From the NCBI RefSeq assembly GCF_900199455.1, contig NZ_FZQR01000005.1, positions 344,646-408,645 of the forward strand: DNA of 64,000 nt, in the 5' to 3' direction. Source of the DNA: Mesorhizobium carmichaelinearum (lineage in GTDB: Bacteria; Pseudomonadota; Alphaproteobacteria; Rhizobiales; Rhizobiaceae). This document shows positions 1 through 9,713 of this stretch, piece by piece (positions within the stretch are counted from its first letter, which is position 1; the number at the start of each line of letters is the position of its first letter). The position numbers and the translations under genes are program-made. The notes under the pieces are model-generated. The model saw only the letters and a list, made by a program, of their open reading frames with translations. It was not told the DNA's origin and searched no databases.

Positions 1-1
1 C

Positions 2-319
2 TATGAGCATGAACTGCCGAATGTTCCGGGCAAGAGCATCAGGGGTATTCTGGTCGAGTATGGCCCCGGCGGCACTTCGCCGGCACATACGCATCCAAGC
101 TCCGCCTTCATCTACGCGACGGTTCTGGAAGGCTCCATCCGCAGCCAGGTCAATGATGGCCCGGTCAAGGTCTACAAGGCCGGCGAGAGCTTTTCGGAGA
201 TGCCGGGCGATCGCCACAGTGTGAGCGCGAACGGCAGCAAGACGAAGCCTGCAAAGCTTCTGGCCGTCTTCGTGGTCGATACCGCTCAGAAAGAACTGAC
301 CTATCCGGTCAAGAAGTAG
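2..319 (+). CDS. Cupin domain protein (5' end outside window)
   Basis: The reading frame is open from the window edge and stops at 319, leaving 105 residues of the C-terminal part. It contains a cupin core: the first metal-binding motif reads PAHTHPSS, followed by a VLEGSIRSQV strand and a second histidine motif (MPGDRHSVS). The small single-domain beta-barrel size fits the cupin_2 type. Substrate cannot be told. It converges with the Rrf2 regulator at 427-915; a small perfect hairpin lies between them. Confidence 0.8.
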   Translation, partial: YEHELPNVPGKSIRGILVEYGPGGTSPAHTHPSSAFIYATVLEGSIRSQVNDGPVKVYKAGESFSEMPGDRHSVSANGSKTKPAKLLAVFVVDTAQKELTYPVKK

Positions 320-361
320 GGGCAAAGGCCGGACGCCTTGCTGGCGCCCGGCCCTGCCTGT

Positions 362-383
362 GAACCCGGATCACGCCGGGTTC
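362..383. terminator. Hairpin between convergent genes
   Basis: A perfect 8-bp stem (GAACCCGG / CCGGGTTC) with a 6-nt loop lies between the stops of the cupin gene and the convergent Rrf2 gene. There is no T-run, so a terminator role is inferred from position only. Confidence 0.35.
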
Positions 384-426
384 TATCCGCGACGAGAGGC
401 CCGTCGCCCGTCGCGACCCGTCAGGG

Positions 427-915
427 TCATCCGGCGCGCTCCAGCACCCATTCGAAGCTGCTTTTCCAAAGGTCCGCCGGAATGTCGAGGGCCAGCGCTT
501 CAGTGAGGTCGGAAAGCCTGACGGCGCGCAATTTTTCACGCCAGGCCTCATCGGCTTCCCACATGATGCGCGCCACCGGGCAGGGCCCGCTTTCGCAATA
601 GCCCTGGGGACGACACGGATTGTTCTCGCGGATATTGTTGCACACAAACGTCCGCGCCTTGCCCTCCACCGCCTCTACGATGTCGAGGAAAGTCAGCTCG
701 GCCGGTGGCCGCGCCAATCGATACCCGCCTGACGGACCCAATGTCGTATCGACCAGACCCGCCTGCGACAGGCTTTGCAACGCCTTGGAAAGATATTCCT
801 TGGGAAGGCCGTGGAATTCGGCAAGCGCCTTTGTGGAGAGATAACGCCCCTCGGGCAGGCCGGCAAGAATGGCGCAGCAATGCAGCGCCCATTCGACTTG
901 GCTTTTCAGGATCAT
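427..915 (-). CDS. Rrf2 family transcriptional regulator with four-cysteine cluster
   Basis: A 162-residue protein of normal Rrf2 length. The N-terminal winged helix includes LSTKALAEFHGLPKEYLSKAL and the family wing motif GPSGGYRLARP near residues 60-70. Four cysteines follow at about 92, 101, 107 and 112 (spacing C-x8-C-x5-C-x4-C). Rrf2 proteins often carry an Fe-S cluster and sense iron, NO or redox state; the four cysteines make cluster or redox sensing likely, but the target is unknown. Upstream of the start is a 90-bp gap to the GST gene on the same strand. Confidence 0.88.
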   Translation of the reverse strand: MILKSQVEWALHCCAILAGLPEGRYLSTKALAEFHGLPKEYLSKALQSLSQAGLVDTTLGPSGGYRLARPPAELTFLDIVEAVEGKARTFVCNNIRENNPCRPQGYCESGPCPVARIMWEADEAWREKLRAVRLSDLTEALALDIPADLWKSSFEWVLERAG

Positions 916-1004
916 CCACGGATTCCGGCCGACCGAACTCTATTAAGGATATGAAATATCCCTATTCTGCCGTGGTGTAAACAGACAGGACTGGAAGCAG
1001 AGCC

Positions 1005-1634
1005 TCAGCCGCCGGAATGCGGGTCGATGCTGTAGGGGTGGACGGGATAGCCCTCGCCGATGGTGTCGCGCACGCGGCCGGTCCAGGCGAGGAATGCCGG
1101 GTAGTCCGTTGGAGAAAAGCCACAATCCCCGGCGCGGTGGCTGTATGCATAGATGGCGATGTCGGCGATGGTGAGGTCGTTTCCGGTAAGGAATGGCGTC
1201 TCGCCAAGGCTGCGGTTCAGGGCAGCGAGCGTGCGGGCTCCGGCCTCGCGCTTGCCGGCAACCATGGCCTGGTTGCGCTCGAGCCGTCCGGTCAAGGTCC
1301 AGAAACGCAGCGAGCCGATGACGGGTTCGACATTGTACTGTTCGAAGAACAGCCATTGCATGATTTTGGCGCGGCGGTAGCGATCCGCCGGCAGGAGCGG
1401 CGTGCCTTCGGCGAGGTAGGTGAGGATCGCATTGGATTCGGCGATGGCACTGCCGTCCTCGAGCTGAAGCACGGGAACGGCGCCGGTCGGGTTGAGTTTG
1501 TGGAACGCATCGGTATGGCTCTCGCCTTCGAAAATCGAGACGATGCGGGTCTCGTAAGGAATCTTCAGCAGGCCGAGCAGAACCCGGACTTTCCAGCCAT
1601 TTTGCGATGGCAGATAATCGTGAAGCGTGAGCAT
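1005..1634 (-). CDS. Glutathione S-transferase family protein
   Basis: 209 residues, standard GST length. The N-terminal thioredoxin-like domain (about 1-80) shows LPSQNGWKVRVLL, the cis-proline segment GAVPVLQL and the glutathione gamma-glutamyl contact AIAESNAILTYL. An all-helical C-terminal domain carries the N-capping-box region LTIADIAIYAY. Likely a cytosolic detoxification or thiol-transfer enzyme. The start ATG gives the typical MLTLHDY beginning. It is followed downstream on the same strand by the Rrf2 regulator, but the 90-bp gap does not require an operon. Confidence 0.88.
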   Translation of the reverse strand: MLTLHDYLPSQNGWKVRVLLGLLKIPYETRIVSIFEGESHTDAFHKLNPTGAVPVLQLEDGSAIAESNAILTYLAEGTPLLPADRYRRAKIMQWLFFEQYNVEPVIGSLRFWTLTGRLERNQAMVAGKREAGARTLAALNRSLGETPFLTGNDLTIADIAIYAYSHRAGDCGFSPTDYPAFLAWTGRVRDTIGEGYPVHPYSIDPHSGG

Positions 1635-1806
1635 GGCGGGTCCTCGTGACGGACGAACGATCGCATAGTGCGACGTCTGCCGACACCCGATTCCTGCGCA
1701 GTTAATTCATGCACTGCATCGCGCAATGACTGCGATCTCGACCAACTAATAAATCAATTCCGCCCGTGCCATCTTTCCCTGAGACGACACACAGAGGTAT
1801 CCCCAC

Positions 1807-2505
1807 ATGACCACCCACCCAAGCAAAGTCGCCCTCATCACCGGCGCCAATCGCGGCATCGGGCTGGAGACCGGCCGCCAGTTGGCGAAACTCGGCTTCA
1901 CCGTGCTGCTCGGCGTGCGCGACCTCGCCAAGGGCGAGGCGGCGGCGAAAGGGCTCGATGGCCATGTCGAGGCGATTGCGTTCGATGTCGCAGTACCCGA
2001 CGCAGCAGCGCAAGCCGCCGCTGAGGTCGAGCGGCGGTTCGGCCGGCTCGACGTGCTGATCAACAATGCCGCCATCCACTACGACAGCGGCTCGCGCGTC
2101 CTGCAGCCGGACTGGACCGTGATCCGCGAGGCGTTCGAGACCAATGTCTTCGGCGCCTGGCGCGTAGCGGCGGCTTTTGCGCCGCTGCTCAAGGCGGGCG
2201 GTCATGGCCGGCTGGTCAATGTCTCGTCCGAAGGCGGTTCGCTGGCCTCGATGGGGGCAGGGGCGCCGGCCTATTCGACGTCGAAGGCGACGCTCAATGC
2301 GCTGACCTGCGTGCTGGCGGCGGAACTGCGCGGCTCCGGCGTGCTGGTCAACGCCATCTGCCCCGGCTGGGTCGCCACCGACATGGGCGGACCGGGCGGA
2401 CGCCCGGTGGAGCAAGGGGCGGCCGGCATCGTCTGGGCCGCGACCTTGCCGGATGACGGCCCGACCGGCGGCTTCTTTCGCGACGGCAAAAGGCTGCCGT
2501 GGTGA
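1807..2505 (+). CDS. Short-chain dehydrogenase/reductase (SDR)
   Basis: 232 residues, a classical SDR. The cofactor motif TGANRGIG is at residues 12-19, NNAA at 86-89, the catalytic Ser at about 140, and Tyr156/Lys160 in YSTSK. The sequence resembles carbonyl-reductase-like SDRs that often prefer NADPH; the Arg in TGANRG fits that. The next gene starts 26 bp after the stop, so the two probably form an operon. Substrate unknown. Confidence 0.88.
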   Translation: MTTHPSKVALITGANRGIGLETGRQLAKLGFTVLLGVRDLAKGEAAAKGLDGHVEAIAFDVAVPDAAAQAAAEVERRFGRLDVLINNAAIHYDSGSRVLQPDWTVIREAFETNVFGAWRVAAAFAPLLKAGGHGRLVNVSSEGGSLASMGAGAPAYSTSKATLNALTCVLAAELRGSGVLVNAICPGWVATDMGGPGGRPVEQGAAGIVWAATLPDDGPTGGFFRDGKRLPW

Positions 2506-2531
2506 GCGTGGTTGTTAAGCAGGAGGCGACG

Positions 2532-3161
2532 ATGAGAATAGGCATTCTGGGCGCCGGCATGATCGGCGGCACGGTCGGACGGCTGTGGGCGCAGGCCGGA
2601 CATGAGGTGAGTTTCGGTGTCAGGCATCCCGAACGGTTGCGCTCGATGCTCTCCGGACTTGGCGGCAAGGCCACGGCCGGCCTGGTCCTCGATGCCGTTG
2701 CCGGCGCGGATGTCGTGCTGGCCGCCATCCCGTTTCGGGCCTGGCCAGATGTCGCGGCCGAGATCGCGGCCGCACTCGGCGACAAGGCGCTGCTCGACGC
2801 CACGGTGCCCGACCCGCCGCGCGACGGCGCCTTCGGCGACGCCGCACTTGCCCGCAAGGATGGCGTGGCTTTCGCCGTCGCGCCGCTGTTGCCGCGCGCA
2901 AAACTGGTTCGCGCTTTCAGCACGGTGATGTGGACGACGCTGCAGTCGCAGGCGCATCGTGCCGGTGACAGGATCGGCATTCCGCTTGCCGGCGATGACG
3001 AAGAGGCCGTTGCCCTGGCGGTGCGGCTGGTGAGCGATGCCGGCTTCGATCCGGTCGTGGTCGGACCGCTGTCGCAGGGCCGGCGCTTCGATCCCGGCAC
3101 GGCCGTCTTCGACAGCGGAATGAGCGGACCGCAGGTTCGGGCGGCGCTCGGCGAGGCTTGA
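2532..3161 (+). CDS. NADPH-dependent F420-reductase-like / NAD(P)-binding protein
   Basis: The start at 2532 is chosen because AGGAGG lies at 2521-2526 and the protein then opens directly with the Rossmann motif MRIGILGAGMIGGTVG. The 209-residue product has the layout of small NADP oxidoreductases related to F420-dependent NADP reductases (FVRHPER after beta-2, AAIPFRAW, VLLDATVP-like strand). In rhizobia such proteins usually work without F420 as NADPH oxidoreductases. It likely shares an operon with the SDR just upstream. Confidence 0.75.
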   Translation: MRIGILGAGMIGGTVGRLWAQAGHEVSFGVRHPERLRSMLSGLGGKATAGLVLDAVAGADVVLAAIPFRAWPDVAAEIAAALGDKALLDATVPDPPRDGAFGDAALARKDGVAFAVAPLLPRAKLVRAFSTVMWTTLQSQAHRAGDRIGIPLAGDDEEAVALAVRLVSDAGFDPVVVGPLSQGRRFDPGTAVFDSGMSGPQVRAALGEA

Positions 3162-3249
3162 GGCGGTTCACGATCTGAATCGTGGAATTGCTGTATGCGC
3201 CTGTTTTCGCGCACTTTCAGCTAGGCAGTCTCGCCATTTGCACACAAGA

Positions 3250-3287
3250 AAAAGCCGCCCTCGCTTTTTAGCGAATGGCGGCCTTTT
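3250..3287. terminator. Bidirectional terminator-like hairpin
   Basis: An A-rich run, AAAGCCGCC, an inner TCGCTTTTTAGCGA hairpin, then GGCGGCCTTTT. The stem pairs AAGCCGCC with GGCGGCCTT and has U-runs in both directions, between the convergent genes ending at 3161 and 3321. Confidence 0.6.
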
Positions 3288-3320
3288 CCCGGGAGGAAGT
3301 CAGAGAGAAGTCAGAACAGC

Positions 3321-3674
3321 TTAAGCAGCCTTGGCGTGCTTGTGGGTACGCTTGTGGTGGTGCTTCTTGGCGACGTGCCGGTGGCCGTGCTTCTTGCCCG
3401 CGTGCCGGTGAGCGTGCTTGCGCACATGCCTGTGGTGCTTCTTGTGGTGCCGGTGACGCTTGTGTGCGGCCGCCTTGACCGGCGTCTTCGCCGCGTCCAC
3501 GGCAGCGGGAGCCGCCGGAGCGGTCGCGGGGGCGGTCGTCGTCGCCGGAGCGGTAGTCGTCGCCGGAGCTGTCGTGGTTGTGGTCGTGGCCGCCGCATTG
3601 GCGGTGCCGACAACCGGCATTGCCAGACCGAGAGCGATGGCCAGGCCGAGCGCGGAGAGGAGGGGCTTGTTCAT
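3321..3674 (-). CDS. Small exported Ala/Thr- and His-rich protein
   Basis: 117 residues from the ATG at 3674, preceded by AAAGGAAAG. A signal peptide (MNKPLLSALGLAIALGLAMPVVG...ANA) is followed by a low-complexity TTTT/APATTTAPA stretch. The C-terminal half is packed with His, Lys and Arg (repeats such as HRHHKKHHRHVRKHAHRH). The His density suggests metal or polyanion binding in the periplasm; this is inference from composition. It lies 26 bp downstream of another small exported protein on the same strand, so they are probably co-transcribed. Confidence 0.75.
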   Translation of the reverse strand: MNKPLLSALGLAIALGLAMPVVGTANAAATTTTTTAPATTTAPATTTAPATAPAAPAAVDAAKTPVKAAAHKRHRHHKKHHRHVRKHAHRHAGKKHGHRHVAKKHHHKRTHKHAKAA

Positions 3675-3700
3675 GATAGGCTTTCCTTTGACGGTTGCTG

Positions 3701-4012
3701 TCACTGGTCGAGGTCGACCGGTGTCACGCCGAGAAGTTTCAGGGCGTTGGCATAGGTCCGGATGCCTTGCGCCTGCTTACGCTCGGCACAGAACCGGTTC
3801 GCCTTGTCCTGCAGTGCCGTTGCCTCGGCGATCTGGCTCGCACTGGCACCGGGTTTGGCTTTGGTCTGGATGGCTCCGTCGAGTTGAAGACCGAGCCGGC
3901 TGCAATATTCGCTCCGGGTAACCGCCGCCTGCGCACCCGGCTGCGCGACCGCAAGCATGGCAAGCGAAGTGCCTGCGAGGGCAGCCATCCATCCGGTTGA
4001 ACGTCGTTGCAT
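3701..4012 (-). CDS. Small exported protein of unknown function
   Basis: 103 residues from ATG at 4012, with a purine-rich AAAGGGATGG upstream; an in-frame ATG at 4024 is an alternative. A signal peptide (cleavage near GAQAA-V31) leads to a roughly 70-residue mature helical protein with two cysteines (37 and 75) that could form a disulfide. Family not recognised. Its upstream region contains a 71-nt element found again before the NRPS gene at 46 kb, so the two genes may share control. Confidence 0.65.
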   Translation of the reverse strand: MQRRSTGWMAALAGTSLAMLAVAQPGAQAAVTRSEYCSRLGLQLDGAIQTKAKPGASASQIAEATALQDKANRFCAERKQAQGIRTYANALKLLGVTPVDLDQ

Positions 4013-4064
4013 TGTCGGGACCATCCCTTTGCGTTGTGTGGCGACCGCTGTCCGGTCGCTGCGA

Positions 4065-4135
4065 GGATGGTTATCGCAGACGATCTTTTCGCCAGTTTTT
4101 CCGGGATGTTGAATCTTGTTTCTGGAGTGTGTCTG
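4065..4135 (-). promoter_or_regulatory. Conserved 71-nt intergenic element, copy 1
   Basis: This stretch matches 46251-46321 without gaps at about 62 of 71 positions; 50 of 55 match in 4081-4135. Both copies lie upstream of a minus-strand gene and in the same orientation to it (53 nt from the start here). Next to it toward the gene is a small hairpin with a GCGACCG/CGGTCGC stem. A shared promoter, operator or leader RNA is the simplest reading. Confidence 0.6.
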
Positions 4136-4150
4136 GGGGTGAAGCTGCCA

Positions 4151-4326
4151 ATCTCCCCCCTCGTGGGGGAGATGCCCGGCAGGGCAGAGGGGGGCGCGAA
4201 GGATCGCCAACCTCGCAGGTATTGGGACGGGGTGCGAACGCTTGTGCCATATAGATGGACTGAGAGGCCGGCGGGCCAGCGCCCCCCTCTGGCCTGCCGG
4301 CCATCTCCCCCACGAGGGGGGAGATC
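4151..4326. repeat. Paired inverted REP-like palindromes (pair 1)
   Basis: One unit at 4151-4197 (CTCCCCCCTCGTGGGGGAGAT, then CCGGCAGGGCAGAGGGGGGC) and its inverse at 4279-4326, separated by about 80 bp. The same unit occurs eight times in this window, always in inverted pairs and always between genes. Each unit is itself palindromic at the CTCCCCC/GGGGGAG core. No gene lies in 4136-4419. Confidence 0.85.
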
Positions 4327-4419
4327 GGCTGTCTGCGGCGCTTGCGCCTCTTCCTCTGGCGCTCGCCATCGCGTATGGCCCGGGGAAAATCCTCCAAGTT
4401 TCAATTCCCCGGAAACCGC

Positions 4420-6042
<1,623 letters not shown>

Positions 6043-6465
6043 GGAGACTTCAGGATTGTCGATCTGGATAATGCTTGTTTCTATCTCAAGCTTTACCCAG
6101 CTGGGCCGGAGAAGCTCATGAACAGGCGCTTTCTCTGACAAGATGCCTTTGTTCAACATAGGTTACCCTACGCTCATGGGCGGAGAACGACGTTTACGCG
6201 CCATTCGACGCTTTTGCGGCCTTGTACATGGACGCCGTTTAAATACGCGAAAGAGCCGGCATTTGGAGCGCATTTAAGATCCGCTACGCAGCCGCGCTAC
6301 AACACCATATCCTCGCAGAGCCGTGGCAATCGGGCTTTATTAAATCCTTATCTTGATCCTTACTTCATTTACGTGGCCACATCTCCCAGTGCGCCGACTT
6401 TTTGAACGTACCGACTTCTGACTTGGTCCCTTTAGTGCTAGAAAGGCGAATGAGAGGTCGCGGTT

Positions 6466-7614
6466 ATGCCAAGGGAACATCTCGTCATACTGGTCCACGG
6501 AATCAGGGACATCGCACGATGGCAATCCGTAGTTCAAAACACTTTGGAGCAATCGGGGCTTGTGGTCGAGCTTGCTAGCTACGGTCGGATGAATATCATC
6601 GAGTTTCTACTGCCGATCTCCTATTTCCGAAACAAGGCAAAGAACGCTGTATTAATTCAGATACTTCACGCTAGATTGCTTCATCCTGATGCTGATGTGT
6701 CAATTATAGCTCACAGTTTCGGTACATTTATAATTTCCAATATATTACGTGATCAATTTTCAATCCCATTTCATCGAATAATTTTTTGCGGAAGCGTAGT
6801 TCGTTATGATTTTCCGTTTGAGCAAATACAGAATCGTTTTCATCCACCATTGCTCAACGAGGTTGGAACAAGAGATCCTTGGCCCGCAGTCGCCGAGAGT
6901 GTGACTACCGGATATGGTTCGGCTGGTACATTTGGCTTCAGGCGCCCTGGTGTGAGAGATCGGTACCACAACAAGGCCGGCCATGGTTATTTCCTTGATG
7001 CCGATTTCTGCAATAGGTTCTGGGTGCCATTCTTATTAGATGGGATTATTGAACCAGGATCTGTCGATCCTGATCAGCCGGCCGGTTGGTTGATGGCTAT
7101 CTGGATAATTCGAATAAAATATTGGATCGCTTCATTTTTTGTATTGTTAGTTGCATGGTTACTTCTTAATTTTTACTATGGACCAGAGATGTATTACTAT
7201 GATATAAATAGCGGAACATCGGTGTATTCTTATTGGAATGACACGATCAGTGCGATGACCAGAGACGCTACGATTGATTGCCCTGCTGGCGGGCTCTTAT
7301 GCTATGATAGAAGAGTTTCTCAATTTATATCGAAGAGAAGGTATATTTCTATTAGGAAATATGATAATGATGTAAAAAAAATTGTGTCATGTGGATACTT
7401 CTCCTACGTTGGCTACGATCCTGTAGAAGCGCTCAGGGAGCTTGGCGGCGCGTTTCCAGGCTGTATTAAGATTGGAAGTGGGGAAGACGACTCAGATTTT
7501 CATATTGAGATCGTACCAACAGGACAAGGAGGGCCGACCTCAGTGGAGAAGGGCGGTAGCACCTACTTCCTATGTGGTTGTAGTCAAGCTCAAGTGGCTG
7601 AATTTGCGAAATGA
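6466..7614 (+). CDS. Alpha/beta hydrolase with a transmembrane helix (island gene A)
   Basis: 382 residues; GAGAGG lies about 10 nt before the ATG. Residues 1-200 look like an alpha/beta hydrolase: oxyanion segment VILVHGIR (7-14), nucleophile elbow IAHSFGT with Ser84, and candidate acid and base Asp137 (TRDPW) and His173 (KAGHGYF). A hydrophobic helix at about 220-237 (IASFFVLLVAWLLLNFYY) anchors it in the membrane and separates a C-terminal domain of about 140 residues with several cysteines. The topology is unclear because there is no signal peptide. The stop overlaps the start of gene B (ATGA). Codon use is AT-rich and foreign. Lipase, esterase or membrane-acting effector are all possible. 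Confidence 0.7.
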   Translation: MPREHLVILVHGIRDIARWQSVVQNTLEQSGLVVELASYGRMNIIEFLLPISYFRNKAKNAVLIQILHARLLHPDADVSIIAHSFGTFIISNILRDQFSIPFHRIIFCGSVVRYDFPFEQIQNRFHPPLLNEVGTRDPWPAVAESVTTGYGSAGTFGFRRPGVRDRYHNKAGHGYFLDADFCNRFWVPFLLDGIIEPGSVDPDQPAGWLMAIWIIRIKYWIASFFVLLVAWLLLNFYYGPEMYYYDINSGTSVYSYWNDTISAMTRDATIDCPAGGLLCYDRRVSQFISKRRYISIRKYDNDVKKIVSCGYFSYVGYDPVEALRELGGAFPGCIKIGSGEDDSDFHIEIVPTGQGGPTSVEKGGSTYFLCGCSQAQVAEFAK

Positions 7615-8258
7615 CGCGTAAACTAGGGAGACAAGTCGTGATCGGAAAAGCAGCGTTATCTTTGGCTTTAATGTCAATCTCGATGGTTCAGGCCTCGAAT
7701 GCCGGTACGACAACCTACAGTTGCTCGGCGGTCGACAAGGAGGCAAAACTAGGCATTGATGCGTCGTCATCGGTCTCTATTTCCGAATCCTCTTCCGACA
7801 AGAAGTGTTCTTTTAGCGTCGGCGGCGCATCCATTGATAAAATGGAAGTGCCCGAGTTTTTTGACGCGGTCAATGAGATATTGTCGGGAAAATTCGATGA
7901 TCTCTCTATCAGCTCTCCAAACAAAGACAAATTAATGTATGCGCTTGTTAGCCCATTTCGCCATGTAGACTCTTCTGCATCGCCTGGTTTTAATAACGTA
8001 ATATCATTTCGTCTTTCCGATTTTGGAAGCTGCATTTCACAATACCGAAATGGAGGGCCTAGTTTTGGTGGGTTCAATGAGGACAACGCATTTTGCAAGG
8101 TTTTTGATAAAGACAATAAAGTATCGATCGGCGGGGTTGAGGTCGACAGCAACGAACCGGTTTTAGGAATCGGTGTACGACTTGATGGGATTTTTTACAT
8201 GCTTTTTCTGAACTCCCACCTGTTTGACCGGGCCCGTCTCGGACAGCCATTTAGATGA
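7611..8258 (+). CDS. Exported protein of unknown function (island gene B)
   Basis: 215 residues starting in a 4-nt overlap with gene A, so the two are translationally coupled. An N-terminal signal peptide (KAALSLALMSISMVQASNA) leads to a mature protein with five cysteines (for example TYSCSAV, DKKCSFSV, FGSCIS, AFCKVF) that suggest periplasmic disulfides. No family recognised. The coupling to a membrane-anchored hydrolase suggests a partner, inhibitor or immunity protein; this is inference. Confidence 0.6.
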   Translation: MTRKLGRQVVIGKAALSLALMSISMVQASNAGTTTYSCSAVDKEAKLGIDASSSVSISESSSDKKCSFSVGGASIDKMEVPEFFDAVNEILSGKFDDLSISSPNKDKLMYALVSPFRHVDSSASPGFNNVISFRLSDFGSCISQYRNGGPSFGGFNEDNAFCKVFDKDNKVSIGGVEVDSNEPVLGIGVRLDGIFYMLFLNSHLFDRARLGQPFR

Positions 8259-8281
8259 AGATGCCCTGAAAATATAGGCCG

Positions 8282-8546
<265 letters not shown>

Positions 8547-8550
8547 GGAA

Positions 8551-8580
8551 AAGGGCGGCAGTCAAATCGACGCCGCCCTT
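8551..8580 (+). terminator. Rho-independent-type terminator of the original ABC-F gene
   Basis: AAGGGCGGC pairs perfectly with GCCGCCCTT across a 12-nt loop, starting 5 bp after the displaced ABC-F stop codon. Confidence 0.6.
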
Positions 8581-8619
8581 GGGACCAGCTTGCGTGTGAA
8601 AGGGGCGGAATGACCGCCC

Positions 8620-9060
8620 TTACCTTATCGAGATGGCCATGCCGCTGAGATCGGCGTTGACCTGCAGCCCGACCTGCTTGCCGGTGAGTTCGAGCTGGGC
8701 GCCCTTGTCATTGGTCATGACGATCACCTGGGCGCCTTTGCCGAGCGTGCCGCCGCCGCCTGCCGCACCGTAGACCCCGGTCACATCGCGGGCGCGCCTG
8801 ATGTGGCGTACGGTGCCGTGGAAATAGGTCTTGGAAACGCCGAAGGCGAGGCCGCCCGAGACGCCGCCGATCGAGATGGGATAGCTTTTGCCGTGGAAGG
8901 TGAACGTGCCTTCGCCGCCGGAGCCGCCGACGAAGAACGCCGCCTTGTAGACGGCAAAGCGGATCGTGCCGCTGTCGGCATGCGCGGCGCTGGCAAAGCC
9001 GATGCCCGCAGTGGCGATGGCGGCTACCGCTACGGACCGAAACCTGGACGAAATCTTCAT
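8620..9060 (-). CDS. Small exported Gly-rich protein
   Basis: 146 residues. A signal peptide (MKISSRFRSVAVAAIATAG...AHA) precedes a mature protein of about 118 residues made of short beta-like segments rich in Gly (FVGGSGGEGTFTF, GAAGGGGTLGKGAQ) and ending in LSGMAISIR. The pattern suggests a small beta-sandwich or barrel in the periplasm. I cannot name the family. A perfect 16-bp palindrome lies 28 bp upstream of the start and may be its operator. Confidence 0.7.
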   Translation of the reverse strand: MKISSRFRSVAVAAIATAGIGFASAAHADSGTIRFAVYKAAFFVGGSGGEGTFTFHGKSYPISIGGVSGGLAFGVSKTYFHGTVRHIRRARDVTGVYGAAGGGGTLGKGAQVIVMTNDKGAQLELTGKQVGLQVNADLSGMAISIR

Positions 9061-9087
9061 ATTAAGAACTCCTCAAAATCGCTGCTT

Positions 9088-9103
9088 GCCCGACCGGTCG
9101 GGC
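9088..9103. promoter_or_regulatory. Perfect 16-bp palindrome, possible operator
   Basis: GCCCGACCGGTCGGGC lies 28 bp upstream of the start at 9060. Such ACCGGT-centred palindromes are typical of dimeric repressor sites; no regulator gene is adjacent. Confidence 0.4.
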
Positions 9104-9300
9104 GCGTCAGCGCTGTGTCAAAGTTACAACTGAACAGTCTCGCCTGTCATTTGGTTCCAGGCACGCGGCCCGAATCTGGTTGCGGGAAGATCGACATGAA
9201 GCAAGGCCTATGGCAAGCGCAGGGGCGGGACATCGCGGATACGTGATTGGCATGGCGGAGACGCCGGCCAGGTCTGCGGAAACCGGGAAGGGCTTCAGAG

Positions 9301-9663
9301 ATGAGAATTGCGATGCGCATTGCAATGTCCGCATTGGCCGCGACGGTGGCGGGATGCGCGACCTCGCCGGTCGACTACGGCGCGTCGCTTTCGCCGCAGG
9401 ACCCGAAATGGGCGTCGCCGCAATGCCAGCAGGCCCGGGCGGCGGCTGCCGACTATGCGGTTCGCGAAAAACAGCACCCGGGCTGGGAATTCGCGGCACT
9501 TGGTCCGTATGGGTTAGGGATCATCGCGGCAACCAAGGAGCACGAGCAGAAGCAGCGAAAACTTTACGCCCGCGACGTGCACCTGCAATGCTCGAGCCTG
9601 CCTTTGCCGAAGGAGCTGCAGGGCGATCTGAACCCTGCAAGCGCAAAGGCGAAATATCCGTAG
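9301..9663 (+). CDS. Putative lipoprotein
   Basis: The ATG at 9301 is chosen because it starts directly with a lipoprotein signal (MRIAMRIAMSALAATVAGC), with the lipobox VAGC at Cys19. The mature part is about 100 residues, with two further cysteines (SPQCQQAR and HLQCSS) and a hydrophobic patch LGPYGLGIIAAT. Function unknown; probably membrane-anchored in the periplasm. It is a single gene between convergent and divergent neighbours. Confidence 0.7.
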   Translation: MRIAMRIAMSALAATVAGCATSPVDYGASLSPQDPKWASPQCQQARAAAADYAVREKQHPGWEFAALGPYGLGIIAATKEHEQKQRKLYARDVHLQCSSLPLPKELQGDLNPASAKAKYP

Positions 9664-9713
9664 CCGTCTCGCCTGGGTAAGCGGTCAAGCTGGACGTGCC
9701 GAACTTTGGCGTG

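Larger units (their letters stand above)
6043..8281. mobile_element. AT-rich genomic island inserted at the 3' end of the ABC-F gene
   Basis: The block lies between two direct copies of the ABC-F 3' end and is clearly AT-richer than its surroundings, with runs such as TAATTTTTACTATGG and many rare-for-this-genome codons. It holds two overlapping genes (6466-7614, 7611-8258). The stretch 6043-6465 has no convincing gene; it is mildly AT-rich and probably contains the promoter. No integrase or transposase is visible, so entry by homologous single crossover with a circular donor is more likely than active transposition. Confidence 0.7.

Noticed and set aside
3701..4012. PsiF-like phosphate-starvation protein
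   Set aside because: Length and signal peptide fit, but the PsiF cysteine-containing repeat pattern is absent.
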